A stretch of 64,000 nt of DNA from Gammaproteobacteria bacterium (lineage in GTDB: Bacteria; Pseudomonadota; Gammaproteobacteria; Pseudomonadales; Azotimanducaceae): positions 62,001 through 126,000 of the forward strand of contig JAPPDJ010000048.1 in NCBI GenBank assembly GCA_028824555.1, given 5' to 3'. The notes under the pieces were generated by a model that worked only from the letters and a program-made list of their open reading frames with translations, was not told where the DNA came from and did not search any database. A program made the translations under genes and the position numbers. Each line of letters starts with the position of its first letter. Position 1 is the stretch's first letter. Of the stretch, positions 52,843 through 64,000 are shown in pieces.

Positions 52843-55112
52843 ACCGCCGGACAGGCGGTGGCCATGATGGGGGAGCGGGAGAGCCAGCGTTCCAGGTAGT
52901 TGAGCGAGGCGGTATAGTCGCCAGCGAGGAAGGTGCTTTGGGCTGCGCGCCAGAAGATGGATGCCTCCATGGAGGGCGGGTAGACCTCTTTCGCCACATC
53001 AAGAAGGCGCTCGTAGATGCGTGTGGCGGCGGCGTGATTGCCGCGGCCGCCCTCGATCGAGGCGGCGTGCATGTGCAGTTGCACGACGTGCGCCAAGGTG
53101 TAAAGGGGCAGCCGCTTCGACCGCCGAAGTTCCGGGGCCAGCACATCGAGTCCTTCCTCAATGCGATCGTCGAGCATATGTTGCTGAGCCGCTGCCATGC
53201 GCTTGTAGGCGCTGGCCGGGCCGAGGCGTCCCCGTTTAGCTGCTCTTGGCCAGTATTCTGGGAGGGGCTTTAGCGGCACCAACGCACAGACGAGTGGGCA
53301 GGCTTCGTCGAGGATGCCGATCCGGCCGAGGCCCTCCTCCAACAGTCTGAGCGCGCCGGCGTCGTCGCCGCGTTCTCGGTGCTCTCGCGCCAGCAAGGCG
53401 AGTTCCTCCAAGGTGTAGCCGGTGGAGGGCCCGGCGTCGGGTCGCGATTTGGCGCCCATGGGGAACGGTGCTTCGGTCCTGAAAGCGGACTCGGGAAATG
53501 CCGATGCGCGCGGGCCTAACTTCGGCATTCGGGGTGCGCCCATGGGTCGCGAGATGTCGCTCTGCATGTCACGGAAGATCCGTTCCATGAGCACGGGGTC
53601 GAGGCCCGGCATTCCCAGGGGCATGTTGTCCGGCAGTACAGTGGGGGCGGCCTTTGCCGGCGGTGGGTTCGGGACGAAGTCGCCGGGACGCAGGGCGAAC
53701 AGGGGATCGTCCTCGTCGTTGCTGCGCCCTGCCGTGCCGGAGCCGGATGGAGCGATCCGCTGCGCCGTCAGCGCCATTGGCCCATGCGATGGCCGGGACG
53801 GCCGCGTGACGATCTCCTCTGCGGTGGCTACACGGTGCTCGAAGTCCTCCGCGCCCAGCGCGGGTGGTTCGTCAGCGACTTCCTCGCGGTAGATCACTGC
53901 CATGATGCGACGCAGTTCGTCGTACTGCTCGTCCACCGCGCCGGTCAGGCGCACCGTTCGGTTCTCGGTCTCCAGGAGGTGGGGCGCGATGGCCGCGCTG
54001 GTGGATTGACCGAGTTCCTCGAGCAACTGTGTCCACGCCACGGCGGCGTCGCTTTCGCGGGAAGCGCTGTAGAGGTTGGCAACCGCACTCACTACCGTCG
54101 CGAAGTCGTGCTTCGGCAGCCCTTCGCTTGGCGCTTCGTCGTCGCCGCCTGACTGGCCGGAGAGCCCGCCGATCAATGCCACGGCACCGAAGGCTCTGCG
54201 CGCGCGGGCCCGGGCGATGAGCTCTCGGCGGGTGATGGCGCCGCCCTGAACCGCTTGCCGCCAGTTGCGATAGGGCGTGGCCATGCGTTGGCTGAAGGAC
54301 CCGTAGTGGTCGTCCAGGGCATCCACGAATTGCTGCTCGAGGGAGCGGATGCGACGGCCATGCTCGAGCATGGGGTCGTCGCGTGCCGGCAGCCGTTTCA
54401 GCTCCACCACGCCAGCGCCGTTCACGCTTACATGTCCCGCGAAGGACTCCGGCGCGAAGTCGCGCACGAAGCGCACTTCGGCGAGGGCGCGGAGGCGATG
54501 CCGGTCCTTAACTGGCAGGTTCGCCCGCACCCAATCGGCCATGTCGCGCGCAAGCTCGCCGGCGGGCCCGGCGAAGGTGTCGACAGCGGCGACAGTCGTG
54601 CCGTCCGCTTCGGCGACGGAACCGTGGGCTCTCGGCTGCAGCACCGGTGAAGACTCGTAAACGCCGGCAATCCAAGGCCTGCCACTCGCGTCCTGCACCC
54701 ATGCACGAAAGGCGATGCCGTCGCTGTCCGAGCGCAGGATGGCACCGGAGACGATCACATCGAAGGCATGGCTCGCCCGCGGTGTCACCCGCACCGCGCC
54801 CCAGGGCGCCTCCCTTCGTTCCACTGCGGCTTCGAGCGCGGCCTTGATGCGTTCGGCGGTGTAGAGGCTCTCGGCGCGGCGGATTTCCGGCCACACTTCG
54901 CCCGCCGTTGTGGCTTCATCGAAGGGCGCCGCAAGTGGGCTTGTCGAGGGCGGCTCGTGGAGCACGCGGCAGGCTTCGCTGCCGGCATCGCAAGGGGCGA
55001 ACACGGCGACACCGATGTCGAGGGCGGGTTCGAGGGTCGACGATTCCGTCGCGTGGGCCGTGCATGTCGTGACCAAAGCGGCGAGCGCAGTCAGAAGGGG
55101 CGATGCATGCAT
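52803..55112 (-). CDS. Large exported TPR-like protein of unknown function
   Basis: Signal peptide MHASPLLTALAALVTTCTAHATE; C-terminal TPR-like helices (LEELALLAREHRERGDDAGALRLLEEGL; NHAAATRIYERLLDVAKEVYPPSM; DYTASLNYLERWLSRS). Confidence 0.65.
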   Translation of the reverse strand: MHASPLLTALAALVTTCTAHATESSTLEPALDIGVAVFAPCDAGSEACRVLHEPPSTSPLAAPFDEATTAGEVWPEIRRAESLYTAERIKAALEAAVERREAPWGAVRVTPRASHAFDVIVSGAILRSDSDGIAFRAWVQDASGRPWIAGVYESSPVLQPRAHGSVAEADGTTVAAVDTFAGPAGELARDMADWVRANLPVKDRHRLRALAEVRFVRDFAPESFAGHVSVNGAGVVELKRLPARDDPMLEHGRRIRSLEQQFVDALDDHYGSFSQRMATPYRNWRQAVQGGAITRRELIARARARRAFGAVALIGGLSGQSGGDDEAPSEGLPKHDFATVVSAVANLYSASRESDAAVAWTQLLEELGQSTSAAIAPHLLETENRTVRLTGAVDEQYDELRRIMAVIYREEVADEPPALGAEDFEHRVATAEEIVTRPSRPSHGPMALTAQRIAPSGSGTAGRSNDEDDPLFALRPGDFVPNPPPAKAAPTVLPDNMPLGMPGLDPVLMERIFRDMQSDISRPMGAPRMPKLGPRASAFPESAFRTEAPFPMGAKSRPDAGPSTGYTLEELALLAREHRERGDDAGALRLLEEGLGRIGILDEACPLVCALVPLKPLPEYWPRAAKRGRLGPASAYKRMAAAQQHMLDDRIEEGLDVLAPELRRSKRLPLYTLAHVVQLHMHAASIEGGRGNHAAATRIYERLLDVAKEVYPPSMEASIFWRAAQSTFLAGDYTASLNYLERWLSRSPIMATACPAVCPKKARAKRRRS

Positions 55113-55171
55113 CGCCGCCACAAGCGCGGCCGGGAACCTCCGTGGAGGCGACGCCCGGTCTCGTCGTCCGA

Positions 55172-56020
55172 TCACTGGTCCGGCTCGGGAGGAATCCAGT
55201 CCGCGAAATGCCGCGTGTCCTCGCGGAAGAATGCGCAGAACTGCTCGAACACCGCCGGCAGGTTCTCCGCCAGGAACTCGGGTGCGTGGAAGAAATACTC
55301 CACACATACGGCGAAGAACTCCGCCGGATTGGTGGTGGCATAGTCGTCGATGACGGTGGACGCGACCCGCCCTTCCGAGACGGCGCGCTGGCTCTCCTCC
55401 ACCATTCTCGTGTAGGCACCGCGCAGCGCCAGTTGCCAGTGCGTCGGGTTCATCTCTGGATGCAGAACCGGCACGCCGTTCTGCGAGCCGCTGGCCTCGT
55501 CGAGCTTGTGGGCAAACTCGTGCATCACCACGTTGCTGGTGCCGAGTTCCTGCCTCGGCTGGGCCTCGGACCAAGCCAGCACCACCGCGCCCTGCTCCAT
55601 CGACTCGCCGTCGAGTTCCTCGTAACCGGAGTGGACGATGCCTAGTTCGTCCTCTTCCTCGCGTTCGGCGACGAAGGAGCCGGGATAGACAATGATGGTG
55701 CGGAACGGCGCGAATTGATCGAGTTCCATGTGCAGCACCAGCCGACACGCCTGCGCCGCAATCGAAACGGACACGGAGGGATGGATGAGAAATCCCTGCG
55801 CCCCGAAGAAGCGCTTTTCAAGCAGAAAGCGGGTGGATAGATCGCGCAGCCGGCCCTTGGCCGCATCGCTCATGTTGTCGAACACCGGCGAGGCGGCCAT
55901 CACCTGCCGCCAGATGTCGTCGTCGATGGCAAGTCGCGCCAGCCGCCGCGCCTGACGCCCCTCGTGCCAGCTCCGAATCTGGTCGAGAACCGCCAACGGC
56001 GCGCCTGCGATCCGCGTCAC
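55172..56020 (-). CDS. MtfA-family (M90) zinc-dependent peptidase
   Basis: VVMHEFAHKLDEASGSQNGVPVL (HExxH); TTNPAEFFAVCVEYFFHAPEFLAENLPAVF. Confidence 0.9.
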   Translation of the reverse strand: MTRIAGAPLAVLDQIRSWHEGRQARRLARLAIDDDIWRQVMAASPVFDNMSDAAKGRLRDLSTRFLLEKRFFGAQGFLIHPSVSVSIAAQACRLVLHMELDQFAPFRTIIVYPGSFVAEREEEDELGIVHSGYEELDGESMEQGAVVLAWSEAQPRQELGTSNVVMHEFAHKLDEASGSQNGVPVLHPEMNPTHWQLALRGAYTRMVEESQRAVSEGRVASTVIDDYATTNPAEFFAVCVEYFFHAPEFLAENLPAVFEQFCAFFREDTRHFADWIPPEPDQ

Positions 56021-56093
56021 CTCGTCTGCGCCTCCCTTGGTTCGAGCCTTCTCGCTTGCGGTTGCGATTCGATGGCACTCCCGATTGGTTGCC

Positions 56094-57911
<1,818 letters not shown>

Positions 57912-58250
57912 GAACCCCTCCCTCTCATGCACCAAACCCGGCCTTTGTGCAGGCCGAAAGTTGCAACTACGCCAAACCCGCAAATGTAGCCGCCCCCACG
58001 CGCCAAAAGCAAGGCACGCTGCCAGACGGGCATCGCATGCGTTGCCCCTACGGAAGGATGGCGGTGATGCCCGGACCGTAGGGCCGACGCTTGCGTCGCC
58101 CTTCTTCGGATGGCCCTCTTCGTCCAACAGCGCGGTGCCAGTGCATGAAGGGACGATCTTCGCAGGCAGGGCAATCTGGCTTCCCTGCCGACAGGCGCCC
58201 TTTTCACCCGGCGTAGAATTGTCCCGTGCAGCGGGTTAGGGGAGGCGGGC

Positions 58251-59510
58251 TTGTCGCAGGAGTTGCTGGATCGTCGAAATCAGGTGTTTGGGTCGGGCTC
58301 GGCGCTGTTCTACACCTCGCCGCTCACCATTGTTCGAGGCGAAGGGGTGTCGCTCTTCGATGCCGATGGGCGGCGCTACGTGGACATGTACAACAACGTG
58401 CCGTGCGTTGGGCATTGCCATCCGCATGTGGTGGAGGCGGTGTCGCGACAGGTGGCGACACTCAATGTCCACAGCCGGTATTTGCATGAGTCCATTCTGG
58501 AATACGGCGAGCGGCTCACCGGGCTGCACGCCGACGGCATCGACTCGGTGGTGTTCAGTTGCACCGGCACGGAGGCGAATGAAGTTGCGCTGATGACGGC
58601 GCGGATCGTCACCGAGGGTCGCGGCATTGTTTGCACCGACGCTGCCTATCACGGCAACAGCGTCGCGGTGCGGCAGCTTGCGAGGCCCCAAGACCCGCAC
58701 GGGGAAGTGCGCTCGATTCCGTTCCCTGAGCTGTTGCGCTGCCCGGCCAACGATCCGTTGACCTACTACCTCGACCGCCTGCGCGAAACCATCGCCGGCT
58801 TCGAGCGCGATGGCATCCCCTTTGCCGGAATGCTGGTGTGCCCGCTGCTCGCCAACGAAGGGCTGCCCAACATCCCGCCAGGTTTCATGGCGGAGGCCGC
58901 CAAGTTGGTGCGCGAGGCCGGCGGCGTGGTGGTGGCGGATGAAGTGCAATCGGGGCTTTGCCGTGCCGGCCGTTGGTGGGGCTACGAGGTGAGCGGCTTC
59001 ACGCCGGACATCGTCAGCATGGGCAAGCCCCTGGGGGCCGGCGTGCCGCTTGCCGCAACGGCGGCGTCGCGGGGCCACATCGAGGCGTTCCGCAAGGCGA
59101 CCCGCTACTTCAACACCTTCGCATCGAGTCCCTTGCAGGCGGCCGCCGGCAACGCGGTGCTCGACGTGATCGAGGGCGAGGGCTTGCGCGATCGGGCCGC
59201 AGCGGTGGGCGAGGCCATGCGAACGCGGCTGAGGGAGATGGCCGCTGGCGACGAGCGCATGGCGGACGTGCGGGGCCACGGCTTGTTCGTGGCCGTGGAG
59301 TGGGTGAAGGATGCCGCGAGCATGGAGCCGGATCGGGCCGGAGCCGGCGTGGTCGTCAATGCACTCAAGGATCGGGGTTTCCTGATTGGCGCCGCCGGCG
59401 CCTTTGGCAATGTGCTGAAGATTCGCCCGCCGCTGGTCTTCTCCGCCGCCGATGCCGACGCGTTCCTCGGCGCCTTCGAGGAGGTCGTGAGTTCGGTGGC
59501 AGCCGCCTAA
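58251..59510 (+). CDS. Class III PLP-dependent aminotransferase/phospho-lyase
   Basis: YVDMYNNVPCVGHCHPHVVEAVSRQ...VVVADEVQSGLCRAGRWWGYEVSGFTPDIVSMGKPLGAGVPLAA. Confidence 0.9.
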   Translation: MSQELLDRRNQVFGSGSALFYTSPLTIVRGEGVSLFDADGRRYVDMYNNVPCVGHCHPHVVEAVSRQVATLNVHSRYLHESILEYGERLTGLHADGIDSVVFSCTGTEANEVALMTARIVTEGRGIVCTDAAYHGNSVAVRQLARPQDPHGEVRSIPFPELLRCPANDPLTYYLDRLRETIAGFERDGIPFAGMLVCPLLANEGLPNIPPGFMAEAAKLVREAGGVVVADEVQSGLCRAGRWWGYEVSGFTPDIVSMGKPLGAGVPLAATAASRGHIEAFRKATRYFNTFASSPLQAAAGNAVLDVIEGEGLRDRAAAVGEAMRTRLREMAAGDERMADVRGHGLFVAVEWVKDAASMEPDRAGAGVVVNALKDRGFLIGAAGAFGNVLKIRPPLVFSAADADAFLGAFEEVVSSVAAA

Positions 59511-59522
59511 GCTTTTAGGTCC

Positions 59523-60473
59523 GTGGTAGCTGAACCCGTGCCGGATGCGGCACTGCTGACTGCCGCCCACGAGGCGGTGGCGCACTGGCCGCTTGCGGTG
59601 CGCGATCTCAAGCTGGTGTCGCGTTCCGAGAACTACGCCTTTCGGGTCGAAGACGAACGGGGTCGCCTGTTCGTGTTGCGCCTGCATCGTCCTGGCTACC
59701 ACACATTCGAGGAACTGGTATCGGAACAGACGTGGACGGCGGCGCTGCGCGAGGCTGGCATCGACGTGCCGGTCCCAGTCCTCGCGCGCAGCGGCCAAGG
59801 CTATGCGACGGCATTCGTCGGCGACGAACAACGCTACGCCGGAATGCTGGAATGGGTCCCGGGCGACACCCTAGGCGACCGAATGGACGGTGCCGAGCCC
59901 AAGTTCATCGACGACTGCTACGCCCGCATCGGCGAGGTGATGGCGGCGCTGCACACCCAAGCGTCGGAGTGGCGGGTTCCGGATGGCTTCGCCCGCCACG
60001 CCTTCGACGCCGGCGGACTGATGGGTGTCGGCGGCGGGACGCCCTTCTGGGGGCGGTTCTGGGAATCGCACCTTCTCACGGCCCCTGACCGCTCCATGCT
60101 TGCCGATCTTCGCGACCGCATCGGCCCCGTGCTGGCGAGCTTGGTCCGCACGCCAGCCAACTACGGCATGATCCACGCCGACTTGCACCCCCAAAACGTC
60201 GTCGTCAGCGGCAAGCGCCTGCACGTGATCGACTTCGACGACGCCGGCTTCGGCTGGCACGCATATGACTTTGCCGTCTGCCTCGGCGCACATGGCAGGG
60301 ACGACTTCGCTCGCCGGCAGGCCGCGTTTCTGAACGGCTACCGTCACGTCCGCGAGCCCGACGAACGCATGGTGGCGCTGGTTCCGTTGTTTCTCCTCAT
60401 CCGCTCCCTCGCCTCCATAGGCTGGATCACCGCCCGCCCCGACCTTGCCCGCCCTGGCATGGCCACGGGATAG
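59523..60473 (+). CDS. APH-family kinase (phosphotransferase)
   Basis: [25 protein letters not shown]...[39 protein letters not shown]. Confidence 0.9.
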   Translation: MVAEPVPDAALLTAAHEAVAHWPLAVRDLKLVSRSENYAFRVEDERGRLFVLRLHRPGYHTFEELVSEQTWTAALREAGIDVPVPVLARSGQGYATAFVGDEQRYAGMLEWVPGDTLGDRMDGAEPKFIDDCYARIGEVMAALHTQASEWRVPDGFARHAFDAGGLMGVGGGTPFWGRFWESHLLTAPDRSMLADLRDRIGPVLASLVRTPANYGMIHADLHPQNVVVSGKRLHVIDFDDAGFGWHAYDFAVCLGAHGRDDFARRQAAFLNGYRHVREPDERMVALVPLFLLIRSLASIGWITARPDLARPGMATG

Positions 60474-60652
60474 ATGGCTTGGGTGCGCAGCAATGCCGAG
60501 ACGATGCTTGCCCGGGCGAACCTCTGACCCGCGCCCGCGCGATCTCCGATCGCCCTGCTTCCAAGGTCCCTTGCGCTGTCAGCGACACACCGCTGCGGAG
60601 AAGAGCGCTGCGCCTTGGCTATGATGGGTGCGAAGATGAACGAACGGCTGCC

Positions 60653-62707
60653 ATGAACCACCTTGCCGGCGAGACCAGCCCGTATCTTGCGCAACATGCC
60701 GACAATCCGGTCGATTGGCACCCTTGGGGCGAACCGGCACTCGCTCTCGCCCGCACCGAGGGCCGTCCCATCCTCCTCTCCATCGGCTACTCCGCGTGTC
60801 ATTGGTGCCATGTGATGGCACACGAGTCCTTCGAGCACGAGGCGACGGCGAAGGTGATGAACGAGCGCTTCGTCAACATCAAGGTGGATCGGGAGGAACG
60901 GCCCGATCTCGACCGCGCCTATCAACTCGCACACCACCTGCTCACGCGCCAGAGTGGCGGCTGGCCCCTCACCGCCTTCCTCGATCCAGAGACGTTGCTG
61001 CCGTTCTTCACCGGCACCTACTTCCCGCGCACGCCCCGCCACGGCCTGCCTGGCTTCGTTGATGTGCTGATCCGCATCTCGGACGCCTGGGGCGAGCGCA
61101 CCGAGGACATCCGCGAACAGGGCGACAAGCTGCGCGACATCGTGCAGCAGCTCGACGACGCCAAGGCGGAATCGAAACTGGCCGACGCTGCGCTGCTCCG
61201 GGCGGGGCGAGAGCAGCTAGGCAAGCTCTATGACCCAGACGGCGGCGGCTTCGGCAACGCGCCCAAGTTCCCCATGCCGGGGGCGGTGGAACGGCTGCTG
61301 CGACACTGGCAGCGCGGTCGCGCAAGCGGCGGCCAGCCCGATCGCGAAGCCCTCGACATGGTGATGACCACCCTGACGAAAATGGCGCGAGGCGGCATCT
61401 TCGACCACCTCGGCGGTGGCTTCTGCCGCTATTCCACCGACCGCGAGTGGATGATTCCGCACTTCGAGAAGATGCTCTGCGACAACGGCTCGCTGCTCGC
61501 GCTCTATGCGGACGCCATGGCAGTGGCGCCCGATGCGCTGTTCGAGGGAGCGCTCGGCGACACGGCCGGCTGGATGATGCGCGAGATGCAGCACCCGAGC
61601 GGCGGCTACTACGCCGCCCTCGATGCCGACAGCGACGGCGGCGAGGGCCGGCATTACGTTTGGCGACGGCATGAGGTGAAGCGGCTCCTCACCGAGGACG
61701 AATACCTGGTGGTGGAAACTCTCTACGGCCTCGACCGCCCGGCCAATTTCGAGGGCAAGTGGCACCTGCACCGGCGCGACTCGTGGCGTTCGGTGGCGGA
61801 GCGGCTGTATCTCGATGCCGAAGCCGCCGCCCTACTCTTGGCGAGCGCCCGCGCCAAGCTGTTCGACCACCGCAGCGAGCGACCCCGACCCGCCCGCGAC
61901 GAGAAAGTGCTTGCGGCGTGGAATGGCCTCGCGATTCACGGCATGGTGCAGGCGGCTTTGCGGCTCTCGGAACCGGCGTGGATCGACTCGGCCGCAACGG
62001 CCGCAGCCTTCGTGCGCGAACGCATGGTGCAGGACGAACGCCTGATGGCGAGCTGGACCGGCGGCACGGCAAGGCACCCCGCCTACCTCGACGACTACGC
62101 CAACATGCTGCGCGGCGTGCTGGCGCTCTTGGAAGCACGCTGGGACGATGCCGACTTCGCCTTCGCCCGGCTGCTGGCGGACGGCTTGCTGACGCTCTTC
62201 CTGGATGAGGAGGCGGGCGGTTTCTGGTTCACGGCACACGACCACGAGGAACTCATCCACCGCCCGAAGCCCGTGCTGGACGACGCCCTGCCACCAGGCA
62301 ATGCCATCGCCGTGCGCGCACTCGTGGCCTTCGGGCATCTCACCGCAGAGTCGCGCTACCTCGACGCGGCGCACGCAACCCTCGACTGGGCCCGAGGTTT
62401 CGCAGAACGCCAGCCAGCGGCCCACTCGGCCTTGCTAACCGCCACCGAAGAAGCCACCGAACCCGGCGAAACGGTGATCCTGCGGGGCCCGTCGAACTTG
62501 ATCCAGCCCTGGCTAGAAGCTGCAAGAGACGGCTACCAGCCCACGAGAAGGGTTTACGCCATCCCCTACGACAGCCAAGCGCCGTCGTACCTACCCCGCC
62601 TCGTCACCGCAGAAGCCCGGGCACGAGTAACGGCGTTTGTGTGCCGCGACCTCGTGTGCTCCCCCCCGATCGGCGAACTCGACGACTTCCCGAGCGCCTT
62701 GACGTAG
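60653..62707 (+). CDS. Thioredoxin-domain protein (DUF255, YyaL/SPATA20-like)
   Basis: [87 protein letters not shown]. Confidence 0.95.
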   Translation: MNHLAGETSPYLAQHADNPVDWHPWGEPALALARTEGRPILLSIGYSACHWCHVMAHESFEHEATAKVMNERFVNIKVDREERPDLDRAYQLAHHLLTRQSGGWPLTAFLDPETLLPFFTGTYFPRTPRHGLPGFVDVLIRISDAWGERTEDIREQGDKLRDIVQQLDDAKAESKLADAALLRAGREQLGKLYDPDGGGFGNAPKFPMPGAVERLLRHWQRGRASGGQPDREALDMVMTTLTKMARGGIFDHLGGGFCRYSTDREWMIPHFEKMLCDNGSLLALYADAMAVAPDALFEGALGDTAGWMMREMQHPSGGYYAALDADSDGGEGRHYVWRRHEVKRLLTEDEYLVVETLYGLDRPANFEGKWHLHRRDSWRSVAERLYLDAEAAALLLASARAKLFDHRSERPRPARDEKVLAAWNGLAIHGMVQAALRLSEPAWIDSAATAAAFVRERMVQDERLMASWTGGTARHPAYLDDYANMLRGVLALLEARWDDADFAFARLLADGLLTLFLDEEAGGFWFTAHDHEELIHRPKPVLDDALPPGNAIAVRALVAFGHLTAESRYLDAAHATLDWARGFAERQPAAHSALLTATEEATEPGETVILRGPSNLIQPWLEAARDGYQPTRRVYAIPYDSQAPSYLPRLVTAEARARVTAFVCRDLVCSPPIGELDDFPSALT

Positions 62708-62767
62708 CCCACCCGCCAACGCTAGCAGCTGGTCGGACTTTGCCGCGAAGCGGCGAAATGCGAGGCT

Positions 62768-62880
62768 GCTAGCCGTAGCCGCGAGCGAACGCCAGCACGA
62801 AGGCCAGCAGTTGCGCAAGCGAACTGCCAACGCGCCCTTCAGGGCGCGCTAGTAGGAGCCGGCGCCGTAGGAAACCGCGA
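62768..62880. repeat. Mosaic of dispersed repeat pieces
   Basis: ctagccgtagccgcgagcgaacgccagcacgaaggccag (also at 26441), gttgcgcaagcgaactgccaacgcgcccttcagggcgcgc, agtaggagccggcgccgtaggaaaccgcg (also near 4830). Confidence 0.75.
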
Positions 62881-62922
62881 AACAGGCGATCGGATGCGTT
62901 TGGCCTCTAGCGTCGCCGTCCT

Positions 62923-63036
62923 CTGGAGGGAGGGCGTCCCGCCCTCCATCGCGCCCGCGAGGGCGCGCATCCTTGTAGTGCAGCGAGTGTTCTGCGCGCC
63001 TTGCGGCGCGGTGGAGGGCGGGACGCCCTCCCTCCG
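62923..63036. repeat. Approx. 115-bp palindromic element, inverted copy of 30871..30985
   Basis: ctggagggagggcgtcccgccctccatcgcgcccgcgagggcgcgcatccttgtagtgcagcgagtgttct...ggagggcgggacgccctccctccg. Confidence 0.88.
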
Positions 63037-63141
63037 AGAGCTCGCCAATGCCCGCTAGCGCCGCCAAGCGCGCAAGCGCGAACACGCTGTGGGCTCCGAC
63101 GACGAACCAACAGGCAGTTGCGCGTTCGCGTGTTCACCGGA

Positions 63142-63792
63142 CTACTGAAGGCTGCCCATGCAGGTACCCGGCTCCTCCGATGCGCGGGAACACCACAGAC
63201 CGCGCAGCGCTTCGCGATCCATCGAGGTTTCGTGCATGGGTTCGGCGTCGAACAAGCACGTGAGCGAGGTTCGGTGTGTGCCCGCCGCGCGGTTTCGGTT
63301 ACAGCTCACGCCGGAGGCGCCCCGGCCGTACTTCGCTCGATAGCGGTCAGCCACCGTTTCGAGGTCGGCCACATAGCGCGCCGGAACGATGTCCCAGATG
63401 CGCTTGGAATAGCGCCGGATCCACGGCAACGTCTCTGGCGATGCCGCCGCCGATAGCCAGCCCACGCCTCGTACAGGGTCGTAAGGAATCCCTCCGAGAC
63501 CGTGCAGGTATATGTACGCGAGCCGTGCTTGCGCCGTCTTGAAGCCCCGCTTTGCGGCGGTGAGCAGGTGCGGATAGGCGCGAGCGTAATCGCGGCTGCG
63601 AAAGTGTTTCGTTCCCTGTCCTTGCGCCTGATAGGTGTCCATGATCTCGATCCGTGACGGCACGGGAAGCCGCTCCGCACTAACGGTCAATTCCTCGAGG
63701 TCGTCAGGATTCGCCCTTTCCACCGCGGCAGCCGCAGCCCCAAGCCCGGTCAATGCCATCGCCGCCGCAAGCAGTCTCCCGAGGTTCTTCAT
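63142..63792 (-). CDS. Exported Sel1-repeat-like protein
   Basis: MKNLGRLLAAAMALTGLGAAAAA; ARAYPHLLTAAKRGFKTAQARLAYIYLHGLGGIPYDPVRGVGWLSAAA. Confidence 0.75.
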   Translation of the reverse strand: MKNLGRLLAAAMALTGLGAAAAAVERANPDDLEELTVSAERLPVPSRIEIMDTYQAQGQGTKHFRSRDYARAYPHLLTAAKRGFKTAQARLAYIYLHGLGGIPYDPVRGVGWLSAAASPETLPWIRRYSKRIWDIVPARYVADLETVADRYRAKYGRGASGVSCNRNRAAGTHRTSLTCLFDAEPMHETSMDREALRGLWCSRASEEPGTCMGSLQ

Positions 63793-63890
63793 GCGCCCAT
63801 CCCCGATTTGACGACGCCGCATTCTGGCCTCATCCGGCCTCTATCGCCAGAGAGGCGACAGCCACGCCGACGCATTGAAGAAAGAGACCC

Positions 63891-64000
63891 TCAGAAGATG
63901 TCCTCCGGCCTTACCGCCGCGGTGTCGGCGTTGCTGCGGCGGGTGGTGCCTTTGGCCTGGGGAGCGTTGTCTGCGAGGAAGTACTCGAACATGGCTCTGC
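63891..64000 (-). CDS. C-terminal fragment of an unidentified protein entering from the right edge
   Basis: Reverse strand reads ...RAMFEYFLADNAPQAKGTTRRSNADTAAVRPEDIF*. Confidence 0.45.
   Translation of the reverse strand, partial: RAMFEYFLADNAPQAKGTTRRSNADTAAVRPEDIF

Noticed and set aside
58236-59831. 531-aa minus-strand ORF opposite the class III aminotransferase
   Set aside because: Shadow ORF; biased composition, no family signature.

Overview
This is a gene-dense, high-GC bacterial chromosomal segment that looks proteobacterial and probably gammaproteobacterial (ubiG/yciK/mtaD cluster, LpxL-type acyltransferase, EnvZ/OmpR-like pair). I see about 60 protein genes on both strands. No rRNA, tRNA, CRISPR array or transposase was recognised. 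Most genes are metabolic: several amidohydrolases, three PhyH-type dioxygenases, thiolase, enoyl-CoA hydratase, a MaoC pair, FAH, a flavin monooxygenase, and others. The most unusual locus is a compact four-gene operon at 23147-28102. It encodes a MotA/TolQ/ExbB-type proton channel, two different single-TM proteins with MotB/ExbD-like anchors (one with Glu, one with Asp at the expected acidic position), and a membrane-anchored protein with two formylglycine-generating-enzyme (FGE/SUMF1)-fold domains that lack the catalytic cysteines. I propose it as an uncharacterised energised envelope or conflict machine. The window also carries several families of intergenic palindromic repeats. Two are composite elements of about 115 and 130 bp, each present twice in opposite orientation. 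Two toxin-antitoxin modules are present, one with a Phd-UPF0175 fusion antitoxin. All calls come from reading the sequence and the supplied ORF translations; no database search was run.
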